A program made the translations under genes and the position numbers. From Runella rosea (lineage in GTDB: Bacteria > Bacteroidota > Bacteroidia > Cytophagales > Spirosomataceae), in the NCBI RefSeq assembly GCF_003325355.1, contig NZ_CP030850.1, forward strand, positions 2,542,001 through 2,606,000: a stretch of DNA of 64,000 nt, in the 5' to 3' direction. The stretch's first letter is position 1. Each line of letters begins with the position of its first letter. Shown here in pieces: positions 61,814 through 64,000 of the stretch. Under the pieces are notes generated by a model. That model was not told the DNA's origin and searched no databases. It saw only the letters and a program-made list of their open reading frames with translations.

Positions 61814-62971
61814 TTAGGCTAACCAACTCTGGTAATACTTTCCATCATCAATTTTGAGGGCTTCTTCGGTCACCATCAACGGTCGAAACGTATCAATCAT
61901 GACGGCGAGCTCGATGGTTTCTTTTTTACCAATGCTCCGCTCATACGCGCCCGGCGCGGGGCCGTGCGGAATACCGCCCGGATGGAGCGTGATGTGCCCC
62001 TGCTCAATGTTGTTTCGACTCATAAAATCACCATCTACGTAATAAATCACCTCATCAGAGTCGATATTAGAATGATTGTAGGGTGCTGGGATGGCCTTAG
62101 GATGATAGTCATACAGTCGCGGACAAAACGAACACACCACAAATGCGCTCGTCTCAAAGGTCTGGTGTACAGGCGGTGGTTGATGAATACGCCCCGTAAT
62201 AGGCTCAAAATTATGAATCGAAAAGCCATAGGGAAAATTGTATCCATCCCACCCAACCACGTCAAACGGATGCGTAGGGTAGAGCATTTCGTAGATTTTC
62301 CCCTGTTTTTTGATTTTCATTACAAAATCTCCTTCTACATCGTGGGTTTCGAGTTCTTCGGGAAGTTTGTAATCACGCTCACAATAAGGCGACTGTTCGA
62401 GCAACTGTCCAAACCAATTTCGGTACCGCTTGGGCGTATAAATCGGATGAAAAGACTCCGTAATCAGCAGCCGATTATCTTCAGAATCAAACTCGATTTG
62501 ATAAATAATACCCCTTGGAATGACCAGATAATCACCGTATTCAAACGGAATATTTCCGAGTTGAGTACGCAGTTTTCCCGAACCTCGGTGGATAAACAAC
62601 AACTCGTCGGCATCAGCATTTTTGTAAAAATATGAGGTCAACGATTGGCGCGGTGCCGCCAGACTGATATGCACATCGCTATTGACCAAAAGCCTTGTTC
62701 GGCTTTCTAAAAAATCTTCTTTCGGCGGTACGTCAAAGCCTTTGAGGAGCCGCGCTTTTATTCCCTTTTCGACGGCGATTTTAGGAGAAACATCCGTTTC
62801 TGACAAAATCTCTTTGACCATCGTGGGCCGATGCACATGGTACATCAATGACGACATTCCATCGAAGCCGACGGTGCCAAAAAGTTGTTCGTAGTATAGT
62901 CCTCCGTCGGGCTTCTCAAATTGAGTGTGCCGTTTGGGAGGAATTTTGCCGAGTTTATGATAAATAGGCAT
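61814..62971 (-). CDS. hmgA: Homogentisate 1,2-dioxygenase
   Basis: The enzyme opens the homogentisate ring to maleylacetoacetate using Fe(II) and O2. The 385-residue protein is of the shorter bacterial type, with the double cupin fold, HRGSGKLRTQLGNIPFEYGDYLVIPRG and the metal-ligand region YNHSNIDSDEVIYYVDGDF and HPGGIPHGPAPGAYERS (His-Glu-His). It is the first gene of the hmgA-fahA-flavin reductase operon. Neither 4-hydroxyphenylpyruvate dioxygenase nor maleylacetoacetate isomerase is in the window. Confidence 0.94.
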   Translation of the reverse strand: MPIYHKLGKIPPKRHTQFEKPDGGLYYEQLFGTVGFDGMSSLMYHVHRPTMVKEILSETDVSPKIAVEKGIKARLLKGFDVPPKEDFLESRTRLLVNSDVHISLAAPRQSLTSYFYKNADADELLFIHRGSGKLRTQLGNIPFEYGDYLVIPRGIIYQIEFDSEDNRLLITESFHPIYTPKRYRNWFGQLLEQSPYCERDYKLPEELETHDVEGDFVMKIKKQGKIYEMLYPTHPFDVVGWDGYNFPYGFSIHNFEPITGRIHQPPPVHQTFETSAFVVCSFCPRLYDYHPKAIPAPYNHSNIDSDEVIYYVDGDFMSRNNIEQGHITLHPGGIPHGPAPGAYERSIGKKETIELAVMIDTFRPLMVTEEALKIDDGKYYQSWLA

Positions 62972-63101
62972 AATTTTTCACAATAAGATACAAAAAAGTA
63001 TGCGCTAAATTACAAAATAAAAATGCCAAGGCAATAGTTGCTTTAACAAATAAATAGCAATCTATGTATCTAACTCATGACAAATACACATTTCTTTGGA
63101 G

Positions 63102-63148
63102 CACAACCATGAAAATTGGAAATCAAGTTTTGAATTTTCATGGTTGTG
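63102..63148. repeat. Perfect 16-bp inverted repeat in the hmgA/glutaminase divergent region
   Basis: CACAACCATGAAAATT (63102-63117) and its exact complement (63133-63148) flank a 15-nt AT-rich loop, in the 318-bp gap between the divergent hmgA and glutaminase genes. No T run follows on either strand, so it is not a terminator. I see nothing else firm in this gap. Confidence 0.6.
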
Positions 63149-63289
63149 TATCATCATTTACCCCAAAATATTGGCAAAATCTTAGCACTACTATAAAAGC
63201 CGTTCATTTTTAATTGAGTATAACCATAAAACAAATGTTTTTATAATCTAACGCCATATCTTAGAATCCAAAAAGTAACCCCGAAACCC

Positions 63290-64000
63290 ATGCAACAACG
63301 AATTTATGTAAATGCCGCATTTGGCTATTCGCTTTGCCTCATTGCGCTTTTGTCCCTCACCCTACAAGCCCAAACCCTCCGCCCACCGGCCTATCCGCTC
63401 ATTACCCACGATCCTTATTTTAGCATTTGGTCGGAGGGTGACCGCCTGACGGATGTAGCAACTACCCACTGGACCAGCAAGCCACAATCAATGGAAGGGA
63501 TTGTGCGCGTAGATGGCAAAGCCTATCAATTTATGGGTGCAACGCCCATCCAATATAAATCCGTTTTATCCACGGGAGCCGATGCCAACGTCGCGGTCAA
63601 ATACACTTTTGAAAAGCCTAGTGAAAGTTGGAAAGAAGGCAATTTTGACGATGCTAAATGGCAAACGGGGCGACTTCCGTTTGGTTCGCACACCGACCGC
63701 AGTCACCTTTCTTGGACCAAAGGTGGGGTCTGGATTCGGCGCACGTTTGATTGGGACGGCCAAACCGACCCAAGCGCCCTTCGACTAATGCTGGCCTACA
63801 ACGACGAAGTAGAAGTGTTTCTCAACGGTATTCCCCTCTATGAACATCACAGCGTAGCAGAAGATTACCGTCCGTACACTATTCCCGCCAAAGCACTGCA
63901 AACATTAAAAAAAGGCAAAAACCTGTTGACGATTTATGCACTGCACACCAGCGGAAATGCCTTTATTGACGCGGGCCTTGCCCAAGAAATTAAAGCCGAG
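63290..64000 (+). CDS. Glutaminase-family protein (DUF4964/DUF5127 type), partial
   Basis: The frame is open from the ATG at 63290 to the window end (237 codons). It has a signal peptide (to about residue 28, LQAQ), then RPPAYPLITHDPYFSIWS, typical of DUF4964 at the N-terminus of large secreted glutaminase-like proteins. A galactose-binding-like segment follows (SWKEGNFDDAKWQTGRLPFG, VWIRRTFDW, LMLAYNDEVEVFLNGI). The catalytic-type domains would lie beyond the window. Function is by family only. Confidence 0.8.
   Translation, partial: MQQRIYVNAAFGYSLCLIALLSLTLQAQTLRPPAYPLITHDPYFSIWSEGDRLTDVATTHWTSKPQSMEGIVRVDGKAYQFMGATPIQYKSVLSTGADANVAVKYTFEKPSESWKEGNFDDAKWQTGRLPFGSHTDRSHLSWTKGGVWIRRTFDWDGQTDPSALRLMLAYNDEVEVFLNGIPLYEHHSVAEDYRPYTIPAKALQTLKKGKNLLTIYALHTSGNAFIDAGLAQEIKAE

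Noticed and set aside
61964-62635. Open frame of 223 codons on the plus strand opposite hmgA
   Set aside because: It lies wholly inside a well-supported homogentisate dioxygenase gene and shows no protein-like pattern.

Overview
The window is chromosomal DNA of a Bacteroidota bacterium, most likely a Cytophagales/Spirosomaceae-type organism (Runella/Dyadobacter-like; genus not provable from here). The evidence is an alternative complex III (ActABCDEF) plus aa3 oxidase operon, promoters of the Bacteroidota type (TTTG, about 20 nt, TAnnTTTG), almost no Shine-Dalgarno sites, a type IX secretion C-terminal tail on a GH9 enzyme, and many secreted lipoproteins. No phage, plasmid, CRISPR or rRNA was seen; there is one tRNA (Cys).

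Layout. 1-621: edge of a LolA-like exported protein. 763-18507: one very long minus-strand respiratory unit: actA-B-C-D-E-F, cox II, cox I, ctaA, ctaB, two cox III paralogues, cox IV, a SCO-like protein without copper ligands, DUF420, a small CxxC membrane protein and prmC. A near-consensus promoter (18476-18507) and a strong terminator (763-806) bracket it. 18629-21329: tRNA-Cys, rpsA and an HNH nuclease. 21544-28616: TetR-controlled RND efflux cluster with a matching operator in front of tetR and of the tolC-type gene. 28684-30723: OPT transporter. 30843-40562: plant-polysaccharide/pentose region (multidomain GH9, GH127-type arabinofuranosidase, DHDPS-family and FAH-family sugar-acid enzymes, xylose isomerase). 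40688-46537: NCS2 purine permease, 2Fe-2S ferredoxin, Prc protease, FKBP isomerase, esterase.

46599-51858 is the most interesting block: YHS protein, DoxX, a membrane-anchored ATP-grasp enzyme, a Crp/Fnr regulator, a DM13 lipoprotein, an outer-membrane protein, YceI and a DinB-like protein. The YHS and DM13 promoters share GTCA-N4-GCCGACATTC at exactly the same distance from the same degenerate -7 box, which suggests a small regulon activated by the Crp/Fnr protein encoded inside the cluster.

51946-59229: NRDE protein, orphan TPR histidine kinase, porin, a frameshifted gene remnant, a haem c lipoprotein, an SGNH hydrolase and a class C beta-lactamase-like hydrolase. 59427-59627: a MITE/REP-like palindromic element. 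59663-62971: tyrosine catabolism (flavin reductase, fumarylacetoacetase, homogentisate dioxygenase). 63290-64000: start of a DUF4964-type glutaminase-family protein running off the window.

All calls come from reading the sequence; no database search was run. Start codons were moved downstream of the longest ORF where a signal peptide, promoter or family start made that more likely.
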